Made by a program: the position numbers and the translations under genes. The notes under the pieces were generated by a model. It saw nothing but the letters and a program-made list of their open reading frames with translations, made no database searches and had not been told where the DNA came from. 64,000 nucleotides of DNA from an uncultured Microbacterium sp. (GTDB lineage Bacteria; Actinomycetota; Actinomycetes; Actinomycetales; Microbacteriaceae). The first letter of the stretch is position 1. Each line of letters begins with the position of its first letter. Shown here in pieces: positions 16,901 to 25,394 of this stretch. Location of the stretch: the NCBI RefSeq assembly GCF_943912325.1, contig NZ_CALTTX010000004.1:1-64000 (forward strand), given 5' to 3'.

Positions 16901-17523
16901 TCGTTGCGTACGGTGATTCCGCCGTCGCGACGGTCGTGCGCGTCGACACGGGCACGATCCCGGAGCCGGCCGAAGGCGACAAGCCGTCGCTTCCGGGTAC
17001 CGCCCAGGTCGGCACTCCCGTGACGGCCGATCCCGGCGAGTGGACCGAGAGCCCGCTGACCTTCGCGTACGAGTTCCTCATCGACGGCGAGCCGGTGCCG
17101 CCGCCGCTCGCTCAGACGGGACGCGCTTCGGTGAGCGTTGCGACGCCGAATGCGACGTACACGCCGGTCGCGGCGAACGTCGGCAAGACGCTTTCGGTGC
17201 GAGTGACCGCGACGAACGCCGCGGGCAACTCAACGACGGCAGTCTCGAACGGCGTCGTGGTCGGGGCTGCTCCGACCCCCACGCCGAGCACGCCGCCGAG
17301 CACGTCGCCGAGCCCGACGGTGATTCCCGGTGACCCGAACGCGCCCGGAGCGCAGCCCGGGAACGGCGGCACGATTCCGCCGCTCGGTGGCCCCGTCGCG
17401 TGGTGGCTGCTCGCCGCGGGTCTCGGTGCGGTCGCTGCCGGAACCGCGACCGTTGCGATTCGTCGGCGACGGGATGCCTCGGCGGCGAGCGACACCGACG
17501 AGGTAGCCGACATCACGATGTGA
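13936..17523 (+). CDS. Membrane-anchored S8 subtilisin-like protease B
   Basis: A 1195-residue paralogue of the preceding protease with the same order: signal peptide (to about residue 33), I9-type propeptide (GRYIVVLDDP), S8 domain with Asp179, His272 and Ser607, inserted PA domain, beta-rich and PPC-like domains. It diverges after residue 1010: one Ig-like module, a Thr/Pro/Ser linker (PTPTPSTPPSTSPSPT) and a C-terminal transmembrane helix at about 1152-1174 followed by RRRR. There is no LPxTG, so it is a stop-transfer anchor, not a sortase substrate. It should sit on the outer face of the membrane while protease A is shed. ATG 13936 follows GGAGCG. Confidence 0.92.
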   Translation: MRRIRPRIVRRTGALFGALLLGAGVLTATPALADTGGGSPTLPGGRYIVVLDDPAATAFAKSAGITAQAGGRFDATAASVKTYVSQLQGAQKRLADSVGASIDASYQTALNGFSSTLTAAQATKLAAHAGVKGIYPDEVLHTQATLGTDYLGLSGDGGVWQSIGGTADAGKGIVVGVVDTGIAPENPSFAGAPLGTTVSDTEPYLDGNDVVFTKADGGTFRSARVDGDAGQEWSKDDYSTKLIGARYFDKGAADAGFDFSYDYTSPRDAAGHGSHTASTAAGENGVEATVNGIDYGKISGVAPAAKIAAYKACYDGPDPDTQDDDICASSDLLDAIDAAVSDGVDVINFSIGGGAATTVIDAFDEAFLNAAIAGIFVSVAAGNAGPGSSTLDHAAPWYTTVANSTMPSETATLTLGNGQKAAGLTIGLPPGGGLENKSIVWSHDAGLPGADAGKLAQCQDGTLDASKVVGKIVVCDRGGNLLISKSENVKAGGGLATVILNTPTSNTTVFGGSYPTPTVHIPSRFYAAITGYISGKTDATASLTPGNETDWQAPAAPVVNSSSSRGPALADGSDVLKPDIAAPGTDVLAAVAGKPGEPAWDFYTGTSMATPHIAGLAALYLGEHPLATPAEIKSAIMTTATDTVYSDGTPDQDPFDQGAGQVNARKFLNPGAVYLNGPSDWFSYLQGLGYDVEATPIDPSDLNIASIGIGSLAATQTVTRTLTATQAGSYTATVSVPGVTATVSPSTISFAKAGDTATFTVTFTPTTAPAEEWATGFLTWSGTTEIRSPIAVYPVTAEAPALVTGTGITGSKNVTFTSGVSGELPLTASGLVEPTLLPAPILPGTGHSGGENSFDGNKNATFMVTVPEGARQARFVLDATPSDTTVDLDLLVYRIAGGSATLVGSSTTESADESVILDEPEAGTYGLIVNRYAYTAPFVWDLTSTVLTPGEGDGSFAATPDPVSVTRGESATYALNWTGLKPQKTYYGLVAYGDSAVATVVRVDTGTIPEPAEGDKPSLPGTAQVGTPVTADPGEWTESPLTFAYEFLIDGEPVPPPLAQTGRASVSVATPNATYTPVAANVGKTLSVRVTATNAAGNSTTAVSNGVVVGAAPTPTPSTPPSTSPSPTVIPGDPNAPGAQPGNGGTIPPLGGPVAWWLLAAGLGAVAAGTATVAIRRRRDASAASDTDEVADITM

Positions 17524-17531
17524 GCCACCCC

Positions 17532-17564
17532 CGGCGGCGCCAGGCTTCAGAGCTGGCGCCGCCG
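17532..17564. terminator. Bidirectional terminator hairpin
   Basis: Perfect 12-bp GC-rich stem (17532-17543 with 17553-17564), 9-nt loop, lying between protease B and the convergent pirin gene. The right arm is made of the last codons of pirin (RRRQL and stop). Confidence 0.65.
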
Positions 17565-18533
17565 AGGCGTGAGCCGCACCGACGGCAGGGGTGGCGCGGG
17601 GATGCGCTCGTCGTGCCCCGCGACGACGCCGAAGCGGTCAGAGCCCGACTCCCAGTCCTCGCGCGCCCGCACGATCTCGTCGTGGCCGCGCGCGACGAAG
17701 TTCCACCACATGACGATGTCTTCGGCAAAGGGCTCGCCGCCCAGCACGAAGAGCGTCGCTTCGGTATCGGTCGCGACGGCGATCTCTGTTCGACCCGTGC
17801 CGAGGTAGAGCAGGTGATCCCCGGCGATCCGCACGCGCTCGCCCGCGGGCCCGGCCGTGACGGCGGCTTCGCCGTAGACGGCGAGGATCGCGTGCTCCCA
17901 CTCGGCGCGGAGCGGCACGCGCACGTCCGCTCCCGCCTCGAGCACGATTTCGCCGCCCACGATCGGGGTGAATGTCGTCGCCGGAGAACGGATGCCGTCG
18001 AGCTCGCCCATCACGACGGTGAACGACCCGACCGCGCGGCCCGAGGCATCCGTCAACGTACCTCCCGGCAGATCGGTGTGCCGCTCGAACGCGGCCGCGC
18101 CCACGCGGACACCATCGGGGAGCGCGACCCACAGTTGCAGCGCGTCGATCGGGGTGGGACTGTCACCGAGCGAGTACTCGGAGTGCGAGATGCCGTCGCC
18201 GCTCGTCATGAGGTTGAGCTCGCCGCGCGCGATCACGACGTCGCTGCCGAGCCGATCCCGGTGACGTACTTCGCCGACGTAGGGCCACGTCACGGTCTGC
18301 AGGCCGATGTGCGGGTGCGGTTCGACGCGCATGACCGTCTCTTGCGGGCCGAAGCGATCGAGAAAGCACCACGCGCCGACAGTCGGCAGCGCGCGCTGCG
18401 GCAACATGCGCCGCACGTGCATCGCCCGGACCCCTCCCAAGGGCACTTCGCGCGCCTCGAGCATGAGCGCGCGCGGGCCGTCGCAGACGGCGGCGGGGAA
18501 CAGGTCTTCCGCGCCCGCGTCGAGACGACTCAC
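17547..18533 (-). CDS. Pirin family protein (cupin)
   Basis: A 328-residue double-cupin protein of the pirin family. Metal-ligand motif HPHIGLQTVTW and later GDGISHSEYS are the family signature; the first cupin holds the iron site, and HAILAVYGEAAV lies in the second. Bacterial pirins act as quercetinases or bind metabolic enzymes, and which applies here is unknown. The start is GTG 18533, giving the 4-nt GTGA overlap with the upstream acetyltransferase gene; the frame runs further upstream but only as overlap. The two genes form one transcript. Confidence 0.88.
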   Translation of the reverse strand: MSRLDAGAEDLFPAAVCDGPRALMLEAREVPLGGVRAMHVRRMLPQRALPTVGAWCFLDRFGPQETVMRVEPHPHIGLQTVTWPYVGEVRHRDRLGSDVVIARGELNLMTSGDGISHSEYSLGDSPTPIDALQLWVALPDGVRVGAAAFERHTDLPGGTLTDASGRAVGSFTVVMGELDGIRSPATTFTPIVGGEIVLEAGADVRVPLRAEWEHAILAVYGEAAVTAGPAGERVRIAGDHLLYLGTGRTEIAVATDTEATLFVLGGEPFAEDIVMWWNFVARGHDEIVRAREDWESGSDRFGVVAGHDERIPAPPLPSVRLTPRRRQL

Positions 18534-18877
18534 GCCGGCAGGTCGCCGGCCGTGGGCTCGCGCACCGAGAGGCCCGCCACCTCGTGCTGCGACAGCCAAC
18601 GCCGGACGAACGAGCACTCGGGCACGACGGTTTCGCCGCGCGCAGCGGCATCCTCCATCGCGTACTTCACGAGTCGCCCGCCGAGACCGCGTCCCTCGAA
18701 CTCGTCGCCGATGACGGTGTGCGGAAAGATCACTTCGCCCGCGGTCGCTGCGGGCTGGAACGCCGTGATCCCCGCGAGCGAATCGCCGACCCACGCTTCG
18801 TAGCGGCCCTTCTCGTCGTTGCGCACGATGCGCTCGCCGCTGTCATCGACCCCGCCCGCATTGCTTTCGTCGCTCAT
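18530..18877 (-). CDS. Small GNAT-type N-acetyltransferase (YjdJ-like)
   Basis: A 115-residue single-domain acetyltransferase of the short GNAT branch. It shows the compact acetyl-CoA loop EFEGRGLGGRLVKYAMEDAAARG and the following beta-alpha segment with VVPECSFVRRWL, both typical of YjdJ/GCN5-related short proteins. The substrate is not known for this branch. Start ATG 18877. Translationally coupled to pirin. Confidence 0.85.
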   Translation of the reverse strand: MSDESNAGGVDDSGERIVRNDEKGRYEAWVGDSLAGITAFQPAATAGEVIFPHTVIGDEFEGRGLGGRLVKYAMEDAAARGETVVPECSFVRRWLSQHEVAGLSVREPTAGDLPA

Positions 18878-19022
18878 GCCCTCACGGTACGCGCGGCGAG
18901 GCCACCTGTCGACGCCTTCGGTATCGCGAACCCCGAGCTGCGACCCGTGCCGGGATCGCACTGAATATCCGGGCCGAGCGTCGGGGCCGAGTGCCCGGCG
19001 CGCGAACGCTGAGAAGGATCGA

Positions 19023-19268
19023 ATGATGACGACGGATGCCTCGCCCCGGCCCGCATTGCGGGTGCTGCGTCGCGCCGCGAACGCGGTCGCGCGGGCGGGT
19101 CGAGGCATCCATTGGTACATCACGAACCTCATGGGCGATCGCGCGTACGACGCGTATCTCGCGCACCACCGACTGCACCACGCGGACGCCCCGGCGCTCA
19201 CGGAACGCGCGTTCTGGCGCGAGCGGATGGACGAGCAGGATCGCAACCCGGGGGCGCGCTGCTGCTGA
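19023..19268 (+). CDS. YbdD/YjiX family small protein
   Basis: An 81-residue protein with the family core: GIHWYITNLMGDRAYDAYLAHH, then the H-rich segment and ERAFWRERMDEQDRNPGARCC at the C-terminus. In enterics this family (DUF466) is encoded just downstream of the carbon-starvation or pyruvate transporters CstA and BtsT. No such transporter is adjacent here, so this copy is an orphan. ATG 19023 follows GAGAAGGA at 19011-19018; a second ATG at 19026 is also possible. Confidence 0.85.
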   Translation: MMTTDASPRPALRVLRRAANAVARAGRGIHWYITNLMGDRAYDAYLAHHRLHHADAPALTERAFWRERMDEQDRNPGARCC

Positions 19269-19309
19269 GCGGGGCGCTCGGCGTCGGGGGTGCCTGACAG
19301 ACTGGGGCC

Positions 19310-21811
19310 ATGACCCTGCTCGATGACGTCCGCGCCGTCGGGAGCGACCCCGACGCCGTCTACGCCGTCATCGGCGAGTGGATCGCGGCGCAGGGGCTCA
19401 CGCCCTATCCCGCGCAAGACGAGGCGATCATCGAGCTCGTGTCGGGCAGCAACGTGATCCTCTCGACGCCGACGGGCTCGGGCAAGTCGCTCGTCGCTCT
19501 CGCGGCCGCGGCGGCGTGCGTCGCGACGGGCGGCCGCTCGTATTACACGGCGCCGATCAAGGCGCTCGTGAGCGAGAAGTTCTTCGCGCTCGTCGATGTG
19601 TTCGGCGCCGAGAACGTCGGCATGGTGACGGGCGATTCATCGGTCAACCCCGACGCGCCGATCGTGTGCGCGACGGCCGAAATCGTCGCGAACCTCGCGC
19701 TGCGTCAAGGCGCCGACGCCGAGATCGCGCAGGTCGTCATGGACGAGTTCCACTTCTACGGCGATCGCGAGCGGGGGTGGGCGTGGCAAGTGCCGCTCCT
19801 GCTGCTCGATCGCACCCAGTGCTTGCTGATGTCGGCGACGCTCGGCGACACGACGGCGATCGCCGACGACCTGACGCGCCGCACGGGGCGCCCGACCGTC
19901 GAGGTCACCGGGGTCGTGCGCCCCGTGCCGCTGCACTTCTCTTATGTGCTCGAACCCGTGCACGACGTCGTCGAACGCCTGCTCGATGAGCGCGAGGCGC
20001 CGATCTATGTCGTGCACTTCTCGCAGGCGGCGGCGCTCGAGCGTGCACAGGCGCTGTTGAGTGCCAAGGTCGCGAGCCGCGAACAGCGCGATGCGATCGC
20101 CGACGCGATCGGTGACTTCCGCTTCACGACGGGGTTCGGCAAGACGCTCTCGCGCCTCGTGCGCTCGGGCATCGGCGTGCACCATGCGGGCATGCTGCCG
20201 CGCTACCGCCGACTCGTCGAGACGCTCGCGCAGCGCGGGCTCTTGCGCGTGATCTGCGGCACCGACACGCTCGGCGTCGGCATCAACGTGCCGATTCGCA
20301 CGGTGCTACTGACGGCGTTGACGAAATACGACGGGCAACGGATGCGTCGGCTCGGCGCCCGCGAGTTCCACCAGATCGCGGGGCGGGCCGGCCGCGCCGG
20401 CTATGACACCTCGGGGACGGTCGTCGCGGTCGGACCCGACCACGACGTCGAGAACGCCGCTCTCGTGCGCAAGGCGGGCGATGACCCCGCGAAGCTCAAG
20501 AAGATCCAGCGCAAGAAGCCGCCCGCGGGGTTCGTGTCGTGGAGCGAGCAGACGTTCGACAAGCTCATCGAGGCGACCCCCGAGCCACTCGTGCCGCGCA
20601 TGCAATTGACCTCGGCGATGATGATCAACGTCATCGCGCGCTCGTCCGATCAGGGCGGACTCGGGGTCTTCGACGACGTCCGCTCGCTCGTCTTCGACAA
20701 TCACGAGCCCCGCGCGCGGCAGTTCGCGCTCGCGCGGAGGGCCCTGCAGATCTTCCGCACGCTCAGGCAGGCCGGAATCGTCGAGGTGACCGGTGCCGGA
20801 GGCATCCGTCTGACGGTCGATCTGCAGCCGAACTTCGCGCTCAACCAGCCGCTCTCGCCGTTCGCCCTCGCGGCGATCGACCTGCTCGATCCCGAGGCCG
20901 ACGGCTACGCGCTCGACGTCGTGAGCGTCATCGAATCGACCCTCGACGATCCGCGCGCGATCCTCTCGCAGCAAGAGTTCCGCGCTCGGGGCGACGCGGT
21001 CGCCGCGATGAAGCGCGACGGGATCGAGTACGACGAGCGCATGGCGCTACTCGAAGACATCACGTATCCGCGCCCCCTTGCCGAGCTGCTCGAGCAACAG
21101 TTCGCGGTGTTCGCGACGAGCCAGCCGTGGGTCAACGATTTCGAGCTGCGCCCCAAGTCGGTCGTGCGCGACATGTTCGAGGGCGCGTACTCGTTCGCCG
21201 AGTACGTCTCGCACTATCAGCTCGCCCGCAGCGAGGGGCTCGTGCTGCGCTACCTCTCTGACGCTTATCGCGCGATCCGCCAGACCGTGCCGGCCGAGGC
21301 GCGCACCGAGGCGTTGCTCGATCTGATCGCCTGGCTCGGCGAGCTCGTGCGGCAGGTCGATTCGAGTCTCGTCGACGAGTGGGAGGCGCTCGTTTCGGGA
21401 ACGGATGCCTCGGGGCACGACGGCCCCGTCGTGCCGCCGCCTCCGCCCTCGATCCTCGACAACCGCCGCGCGTTCGGCGTGCTCGTGCGCAACGAGCTGT
21501 TCCGACGCGTGCAGCTCGCGGCGCGCGAGCGCGACGAAGAGCTCGTCACCCTCGATCCCGAAGCCGGCTGGCCCGAAGCGCTCGATGCGTACTTCGCCGA
21601 GCACGACGAGATCCTCACGGGCGCTGCCGCGCGTTCGGCCGCGCTCGTGTCGATCGACGAAGACCCCGCGGCGGGCATCTGGCGGGTCGAGCAGACGATC
21701 GATGACCCCGACGGCGACCACGATTGGCGCATTCGCGGCGAAGTCGACCTCGCGGCCTCCGTCGACGAGGGCGCGGCTGTCGTGCGCATTCTCGGTCTCG
21801 TTCGCCTCTGA
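19310..21811 (+). CDS. DEAD/DEAH-box (Ski2-like) helicase with DUF3516
   Basis: An 833-residue superfamily 2 helicase of the actinobacterial DUF3516 group. Motif I TPTGSGKS at 53-60, motif II DEFH (near 145, DEFHFYGDRERGW), motif III MSATLGD, and QIAGRAGRAGYD as motif VI. The core ends near residue 420 and is followed by a long helical C-terminal half (DUF3516) found only in this group. Likely handles RNA, as Ski2/Mtr4-like proteins do, but the substrate is untested. A weak CAGACT box 6 nt before ATG 19310 suggests leaderless translation. The lipoprotein gene follows after 19 nt. Confidence 0.9.
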   Translation: MTLLDDVRAVGSDPDAVYAVIGEWIAAQGLTPYPAQDEAIIELVSGSNVILSTPTGSGKSLVALAAAAACVATGGRSYYTAPIKALVSEKFFALVDVFGAENVGMVTGDSSVNPDAPIVCATAEIVANLALRQGADAEIAQVVMDEFHFYGDRERGWAWQVPLLLLDRTQCLLMSATLGDTTAIADDLTRRTGRPTVEVTGVVRPVPLHFSYVLEPVHDVVERLLDEREAPIYVVHFSQAAALERAQALLSAKVASREQRDAIADAIGDFRFTTGFGKTLSRLVRSGIGVHHAGMLPRYRRLVETLAQRGLLRVICGTDTLGVGINVPIRTVLLTALTKYDGQRMRRLGAREFHQIAGRAGRAGYDTSGTVVAVGPDHDVENAALVRKAGDDPAKLKKIQRKKPPAGFVSWSEQTFDKLIEATPEPLVPRMQLTSAMMINVIARSSDQGGLGVFDDVRSLVFDNHEPRARQFALARRALQIFRTLRQAGIVEVTGAGGIRLTVDLQPNFALNQPLSPFALAAIDLLDPEADGYALDVVSVIESTLDDPRAILSQQEFRARGDAVAAMKRDGIEYDERMALLEDITYPRPLAELLEQQFAVFATSQPWVNDFELRPKSVVRDMFEGAYSFAEYVSHYQLARSEGLVLRYLSDAYRAIRQTVPAEARTEALLDLIAWLGELVRQVDSSLVDEWEALVSGTDASGHDGPVVPPPPPSILDNRRAFGVLVRNELFRRVQLAARERDEELVTLDPEAGWPEALDAYFAEHDEILTGAAARSAALVSIDEDPAAGIWRVEQTIDDPDGDHDWRIRGEVDLAASVDEGAAVVRILGLVRL

Positions 21812-21830
21812 TCCGGGGGATGATGAAGCC

Positions 21831-23027
21831 ATGACGAAGCGGATGCTGACGCTCACGGCCACCCTTGCCGCGGCGCTCGTGGGGGCGATCGCCCTCGGCG
21901 GGTGCACGGCGACAGAGCCTGTGCCCTCGGCATCCGGTTCCGCCTCTTCATCGCCGTCCGAGACGCCGAGCCCCACTCCCGACGACCCTCTCGCCGGGCT
22001 CAGCCTCGAGCAGAAGGTCGGGCAGCTCTTCATCGTCGGCACGGGCGCGGGCGAGACGGGGGCCGCGGCTCTCGACGCCGTGACGACGCGCCACGCCGGC
22101 GGGGTGTTCTTGCACGGCCGCTCGCAAGCGGGGGCTCAGGCGACGGCGGCGATCGTCGCGCCGTTCACGGCGGCGGCCGCGCCCGGCGGAATCCCGCTGT
22201 GGGTCGCGGCCGATCAAGAGGGCGGCGAGGTTCAGACCCTCAGTGGGCCGGGGTTCGACACGATCCCGTACGGCTTGACGCAGGCGAGCCGTCAGCCCGC
22301 CGCGCTCCAAGCCGAGGCGACGCGCTGGTCGCGCCAGCTCGCCGCGGCGGGGGTCAACCTCAACCTCGCACCCGTCGCCGACATCGTCACCGATCCGCAC
22401 TCGATGTTCGAAAACGCCCCCGTCGGGGCGCTGCAGCGCGAGTACGGCTTCGACCAGCAGACGGTTGCGACGATGGCGGGTGCCTTCGCGAACGGCATGC
22501 GCGCGTCGGGCGTGCTGCCGACGTTCAAGCACTTTCCGGGTCTCGGACGCGTGACGCGCAACACCGACACATCGGCGAACGTGCACGACACGGTGATCGC
22601 CGCCGATGCGCCCGACATCGCGGTCTACCGCGACCTGCTCGCGGGGGGACCGGCGCTCGCGATGGTGTCGAGCGCGATCTATGACCGGATCGACGGCTCG
22701 GTCCCGGCCGTGTTCTCGCCGACCGTCGTCGGGCTCTTGCGCCCGCAGGTCGGGTTCGGGGGCGTCATCATCACCGATGACGTCTCGTCCGCCGCGGCGG
22801 TGAAGGGCTGGGCCCCGGCCGACCGGGCCGTGCTCGCGCTGCAGGCGGGCGTCGATGTCGTGCTCGTCTCGTCCGACCCCGGGGTGTTTCCCGCGATGTA
22901 TGACGCCGTGCTCGCCAAGGCGCAGTCCGACCCCGCGTTCGCCGCGGTCGTCGACGCCGCCGCGCGGCGCGTGGTCGAGCAGAAGAAGGCGTTCCCGGCC
23001 GCCGCGTCGCCCTCGCCCGCGCCGTAG
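21831..23027 (+). CDS. GH3 beta-N-acetylhexosaminidase lipoprotein (NagZ-like)
   Basis: A 398-residue exported glycoside hydrolase that removes terminal N-acetylglucosamine, probably from peptidoglycan turnover products, at the outer face of the membrane. Lipobox ALGGC puts the lipid at Cys25; a Ser/Pro/Thr linker runs to about 50. GH3 hallmarks: WVAADQEGG, KHFPGLGRV with NTDTS, and the nucleophile Asp in IITDDVSSAAA. The classical KHFPGHGDT loop reads KHFPGLGRV, a form common in actinobacterial members, so the acid/base histidine of Bacillus NagZ is not in its usual place. ATG 21831 follows GGGGGA; the longer in-frame extension overlaps the helicase gene. Confidence 0.88.
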   Translation: MTKRMLTLTATLAAALVGAIALGGCTATEPVPSASGSASSSPSETPSPTPDDPLAGLSLEQKVGQLFIVGTGAGETGAAALDAVTTRHAGGVFLHGRSQAGAQATAAIVAPFTAAAAPGGIPLWVAADQEGGEVQTLSGPGFDTIPYGLTQASRQPAALQAEATRWSRQLAAAGVNLNLAPVADIVTDPHSMFENAPVGALQREYGFDQQTVATMAGAFANGMRASGVLPTFKHFPGLGRVTRNTDTSANVHDTVIAADAPDIAVYRDLLAGGPALAMVSSAIYDRIDGSVPAVFSPTVVGLLRPQVGFGGVIITDDVSSAAAVKGWAPADRAVLALQAGVDVVLVSSDPGVFPAMYDAVLAKAQSDPAFAAVVDAAARRVVEQKKAFPAAASPSPAP

Positions 23028-23029
23028 TT

Positions 23030-23059
23030 CGCGTGCCCTAAATTCCGCGTGCCCTAAAT
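23030..23059. repeat. 14-bp direct repeat after nagZ-like gene
   Basis: CGCGTGCCCTAAAT at 23030-23043 and again at 23046-23059 (16-bp period), directly after the stop at 23027. Only this pair is present. Confidence 0.8.
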
Positions 23060-23093
23060 GAGGTGTGCCGCGACCGGTGTCGGAACCCCCGGC

Positions 23094-23099
23094 TAGCCT
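23094..23099 (+). promoter_or_regulatory. -10 box of leaderless recQ promoter
   Basis: TAGCCT, then six bases (GGACGC), then the recQ ATG at 23106. No Shine-Dalgarno sequence is present. Confidence 0.55.
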
Positions 23100-23105
23100 G
23101 GACGC

Positions 23106-25205
23106 ATGACTCCCGACCCCACCGTCGACCCCTACGCGGGCCTCACGTGGGACCCGTCCGAGCCCCCCGATGACTACGGCGACGAGGGGGCTTACGACGA
23201 CGGTGGCGTCGAGGTCGCGTATGAGTATCGAGGCGGTCCGAGCGCGTGGCCGATGGATGCCCGGGGCACGGCTCCCGCGCCGCGCACTGCGACCGCTCGA
23301 GCACCCCGACCCCCGGCATCCGTCGCCGTTCCCGTCGCGCCCGACGCGCGCCGCCACGACTTCACGGGGCGCGACCCGCTCGCCGTGCTCGCTCAGGTCT
23401 ACGGCTACGACGCCTTCCGCGGCGATCAGGCCGACATCATCGACCAGGTGATCGCGGGCGGCGACGCCGTCGTGCTCATGCCGACGGGCGGTGGCAAGAG
23501 CGTGACGTATCAGATCCCGGCGCTCGTGCGCCCGGGCACAGGCCTCGTCGTGAGCCCGCTCATCGCGCTCATGCACGATCAGGTCGAGGCGTTGCGCGCC
23601 AACGGTGTCGCGGCCGCCTACCTCAATTCGACGCAGTCGGCGGGCGAACGAGCGGGCGTCGAGCGTGCCTACCTCGCGGGTGATCTCGATGTGCTCTACG
23701 TCGCGCCCGAGCGACTGGGGGTTGCCGCGACGAAAGACCTGCTCCGCCGCGGCACCCTGAGCGTCATCGCGATCGACGAGGCGCACTGCGTCTCGCAGTG
23801 GGGCCACGACTTCCGCCCCGACTACCTCACCCTCGGCTCGCTCCCCGACGAGTTCCCGGGTGTGCCGCGCATGGCGCTCACCGCGACGGCGACGCGCGCA
23901 ACGCACCGCGAGCTCACCGAACGCTTGCGCCTCGACGACGCCCGCCACTTCGTCGCGAGCTTCGATCGGCCGAACATCCAGTACCGCATCGAGCCCAAAT
24001 CCGATCCGCGGCGGCAGCTGGTGTCGTTCATTCGTTCGCAGCCCGCCGGGGCCTCGGGCATCGTCTATACCCTGAGCCGCAAATCGGTCGAGCAGACGGC
24101 CGAGGCGCTGCAGGCGCAGGGGATCGCGGCGCTGCCGTATCACGCGGGTCTTCCCGCTGACGTGCGGGCGGCGAACCAGGCGCGATTCCTGCGTGCCGGT
24201 TCGGGCACCGACGGCGGTGACGGGCTCGTGATGGTCGCGACGATCGCGTTCGGGATGGGGATCGACAAGCCCGATGTGCGCTTCGTCGCCCACATCGACC
24301 TGCCGAAATCGGTCGAGGGCTACTACCAAGAGACCGGTCGTGCGGGCCGCGACGGCGAGCCGAGCGTCGCGTGGATGGCCTATGGCCTTGCCGACGTCGT
24401 GCAGCAACGCCGGTTCATCGACCAGGGCGAGGGCGACCGGGCATTCAAGCAACGCGCGGGCTCTCACCTCGACGCCATGCTCGCGCTCTGCGAGACGGTC
24501 GCGTGCCGGCGCCAGAACCTGCTGGCGTACTTCGGGCAAGACGCGGCGCCGTGCGGCAATTGCGACACGTGCCTGACTCCGCCCGAGGTGTTCGATGGGC
24601 TCGTGCCGGCACAGAAGCTGCTCTCGACGATCGTGCGGCTCAAGCGTGAGCGCAATCAGGCGTTCGGCGCGGGGCACCTGATCGACATTCTGCGCGGAGC
24701 GTCGACCGACCGCATCCGTACCTCGCGCCACGACGAGATTGCGACTTACGGCCTCGGCGCCGACCTGTCCGACGCCGATTGGCGCTCGGTCGTGCGGCAG
24801 CTGCTCGCTCGGGGTGTGCTCGTCGCGCAAGGCGAGTACGGCACGCTCGCGCTCGGAGACGCGGCAACCGCGGTGCTCCGCGGCGAGACCCCGGTGCCGC
24901 TACGCAAAGACGTCATGGGGCGCGCGGCACCGTCGCGCGGCGGAACGAAGGCGCGGTCCGCGGCGGCCGACGCGCTCTCCGAGAGCGATCGCGAACTGTT
25001 CGAAGCGTTGCGCGCGTGGCGGGCCGAAACGGCTCGCGAGCAGGGCGTGCCCGCCTACATCGTGTTCGGCGACGCCACGCTCCGTGCCCTCGCAGAACAG
25101 CGCCCCGAGACGGTGGCGGGACTCGAGGGAATCTCGGGGATCGGCGAAAAGAAGCGCGAGGCCTACGGCGAGCAGGTGCTTGCCGTCATCGCCAGCGCGG
25201 GCTGA
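23106..25205 (+). CDS. ATP-dependent DNA helicase RecQ
   Basis: A 699-residue 3'-5' DNA helicase for recombinational repair and fork restart. An acidic, Tyr/Asp/Pro-rich N-terminal extension of about 80 residues precedes the core. Motif I MPTGGGKSV, motif II IDEAHCVSQWGHDFRPDY (including the RecQ aromatic-rich loop), motif III TATATRATH, motif VI GRAGRDGEPS. The RecQ zinc site follows (CRRQNLLAYFG and CGNCDTC), then the winged helix and a C-terminal HRDC domain (LRAWRAETAREQGVPAYIVF, ISGIGEKKREAYG). The full domain set is present. The acidic extension is not part of the E. coli protein. Confidence 0.95.
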   Translation: MTPDPTVDPYAGLTWDPSEPPDDYGDEGAYDDGGVEVAYEYRGGPSAWPMDARGTAPAPRTATARAPRPPASVAVPVAPDARRHDFTGRDPLAVLAQVYGYDAFRGDQADIIDQVIAGGDAVVLMPTGGGKSVTYQIPALVRPGTGLVVSPLIALMHDQVEALRANGVAAAYLNSTQSAGERAGVERAYLAGDLDVLYVAPERLGVAATKDLLRRGTLSVIAIDEAHCVSQWGHDFRPDYLTLGSLPDEFPGVPRMALTATATRATHRELTERLRLDDARHFVASFDRPNIQYRIEPKSDPRRQLVSFIRSQPAGASGIVYTLSRKSVEQTAEALQAQGIAALPYHAGLPADVRAANQARFLRAGSGTDGGDGLVMVATIAFGMGIDKPDVRFVAHIDLPKSVEGYYQETGRAGRDGEPSVAWMAYGLADVVQQRRFIDQGEGDRAFKQRAGSHLDAMLALCETVACRRQNLLAYFGQDAAPCGNCDTCLTPPEVFDGLVPAQKLLSTIVRLKRERNQAFGAGHLIDILRGASTDRIRTSRHDEIATYGLGADLSDADWRSVVRQLLARGVLVAQGEYGTLALGDAATAVLRGETPVPLRKDVMGRAAPSRGGTKARSAAADALSESDRELFEALRAWRAETAREQGVPAYIVFGDATLRALAEQRPETVAGLEGISGIGEKKREAYGEQVLAVIASAG

Positions 25206-25219
25206 AAGCGCGGGCTGAA
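25194..25219. repeat. Stop-codon-spanning 13-bp tandem duplication (recQ end)
   Basis: AGCGCGGGCTGAA at 25194-25206 is repeated at 25207-25219. The recQ stop TGA (25203-25205) lies in the first copy; the second gives a TGA at 25216 in another frame. Confidence 0.8.
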
Positions 25220-25394
25220 CACCTCGGCCCGAGGCGGGCGAGCGCGAGCCCCGCGACGGCGCCTGTCGCTCGGGCACAACACGCACCGACGACGGTGTCC
25301 GACCGCTTTATCGGGCGGGCACAACCGAGTTCGTTCGGACTTGTGGAACACCTATCGTCTACTGTGATCCCACTTCCGTGACGAGAGGACCGTC

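Noticed and set aside
17300..17523. LPxTG sortase signal in protease B
   Set aside because: No LPxTG-like motif; the C-terminus is a helix plus RRRR, a simple membrane anchor.
21948..24830. Very long open frame on the minus strand across the nagZ-like and recQ genes
   Set aside because: A by-product of GC-rich codon structure; it opposes two well-supported genes and has no recognisable domain, RBS or start.
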